This document shows positions 63,701 through 64,000 of a stretch of DNA of 64,000 bases, in pieces; the first letter of the stretch is position 1; each line of letters opens with the position of its first letter. The DNA lies in NCBI GenBank assembly GCA_031216915.1, contig CM062292.1, positions 1,174,457 to 1,238,456 on the forward strand, in the 5' to 3' direction. Under the pieces are notes generated by a model. It did no database searches. It saw only the letters and a list, made by a program, of their open reading frames with translations, and was not told where the DNA came from. Source of the DNA: Pictodentalium vernedei (Eukaryota > Mollusca > Scaphopoda > Dentaliida > Dentaliidae). A program made the position numbers and the translations under genes.

Positions 63701-64000
63701 TTATTGGAATGGGCCCATAACACCCCGACACAGTACCAAATCCGTACCTGAATACTTCTTCCACCCCGACGGAGGTAGACCTAAAGTACTCTTATTGGAA
63801 TGGGCCCATAACACTCCGACACAGTCCCAAATCCGTACCTGAATACTTCTTCCGTCCCGCCTGAGGAGGACCTGAAGTACTGTTACTGGAATGGGCCCAT
63901 AACATCCCGACACTGTCCCAGATCCGTACCTCAATACTCTTTCCGCCCCAACTGAGGTAGACATAAAGTACTCTTATTGGAATGGGCCCATAACACCCCC
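60717..64000 (-). repeat. 5814-bp super-unit, second copy, leaving by a different path
   Basis: Matches 54903-57.7 kb at an offset of 5814 bp as far as about 63.5 kb, sharing private variants such as AGGTGACCTAAGG (63134 with 57325). After that it does not cross the seam seen at 57.72 kb. It follows instead the original divergent block, matching 46.2-46.8 kb at an offset of 17167 bp, to the window end. Confidence 0.88.

Larger units (their letters stand above)
14452..64000 (-). repeat. 91-bp satellite array, continuing past the window end
   Basis: The array consists of head-to-tail 91-bp monomers, about 545 copies in the window, with no other sequence inserted. The common monomer includes ATTGGAATGGGCCCATAACA, CGACACAGTCCCAGATCCG, TACCTGAATACTTCTTCC, then CTGAGG and ACATAAAGTACTCTT. 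Monomer classes differ in the segment after CTTCTTCC. One class has AGGTAACCTAAAG linked to TTATCGCAATGGG and is one base shorter. Each monomer usually carries the palindromes ATGGGCCCAT and AGTACT. Minus-strand frames are mostly open because 91 is 1 mod 3 and the consensus has about one stop per three monomers. Orientation is given as minus to match the gypsy frame at the left edge; it is a convention. Confidence 0.98.

Noticed and set aside
14452..64000. Tandem protein-coding repeat gene (repetitive peptide with GPFQ and KYSGTDLG words)
   Set aside because: A 91-bp unit cannot keep one frame from monomer to monomer, stops recur about every 273 bp, and monomer classes include one-base length changes.

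Overview
The window looks like a repeat-rich, gene-poor stretch of an animal genome, most likely an invertebrate. It holds a non-LTR retrotransposon with an APE-type endonuclease and a Jockey-like RT, a decayed Ty3/gypsy-type LTR retrotransposon, two minisatellite arrays and almost 50 kb of satellite DNA. I see no bacterial-style operon, tRNA, rRNA or CRISPR, and no clearly intact host gene. The phylum cannot be fixed from the sequence alone.

Layout. (1) 13-1290: about 28 copies of an A/T-rich 46-bp minisatellite. (2) 1291-2231: unique DNA without a recognisable gene. (3) 2232-7610: a nearly full-span non-LTR retrotransposon on the + strand, with a 5' G run, a GC-rich 5' UTR, an intact CCHC gag-like ORF1 (468 aa), and an endonuclease/RT ORF2 broken by frameshifts that has lost its RNase H. 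(4) 7474-7549: a perfect 36-bp-arm inverted repeat. (5) 7871-9779: about 41 copies of the same 46-bp minisatellite in the opposite orientation. (6) 9780-14451: a minus-strand gypsy-type element. In transcript order it carries a pre-protease segment, aspartic protease, RT, integrase, a C-terminal PHD finger, and then a separate ORF that reads as a Tpt1/KptA (tRNA 2'-phosphotransferase) domain with a Cys/His tail. All parts carry stops or frameshifts; the RNase H, most of gag and both LTRs are not found. (7) 14452-64000: an uninterrupted 91-bp satellite. It is diverged next to the gypsy remnant (14.4-26 kb) and becomes a strongly homogenised higher-order repeat of about 3452 bp (about 38 monomers) from 27.6 kb on. 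Part of that is built into a 5814-bp super-unit at 54.9-64 kb.

How the parts relate. The main gene-level novelty is the Tpt1-like ORF, which starts 29 nt after the end of the gypsy pol frame on the same strand, where envelope or accessory genes usually sit. The main structural novelty is the seam between gypsy coding sequence and satellite. A short motif in the element's reading frame, encoding GPFQ, occurs twice just before the array and then recurs in every 91-bp monomer, so the satellite may have been seeded from retroelement coding DNA. The many open frames on the satellite minus strand are by-products of a 91-bp period (1 mod 3) with about one stop per three monomers; I do not treat them as genes.
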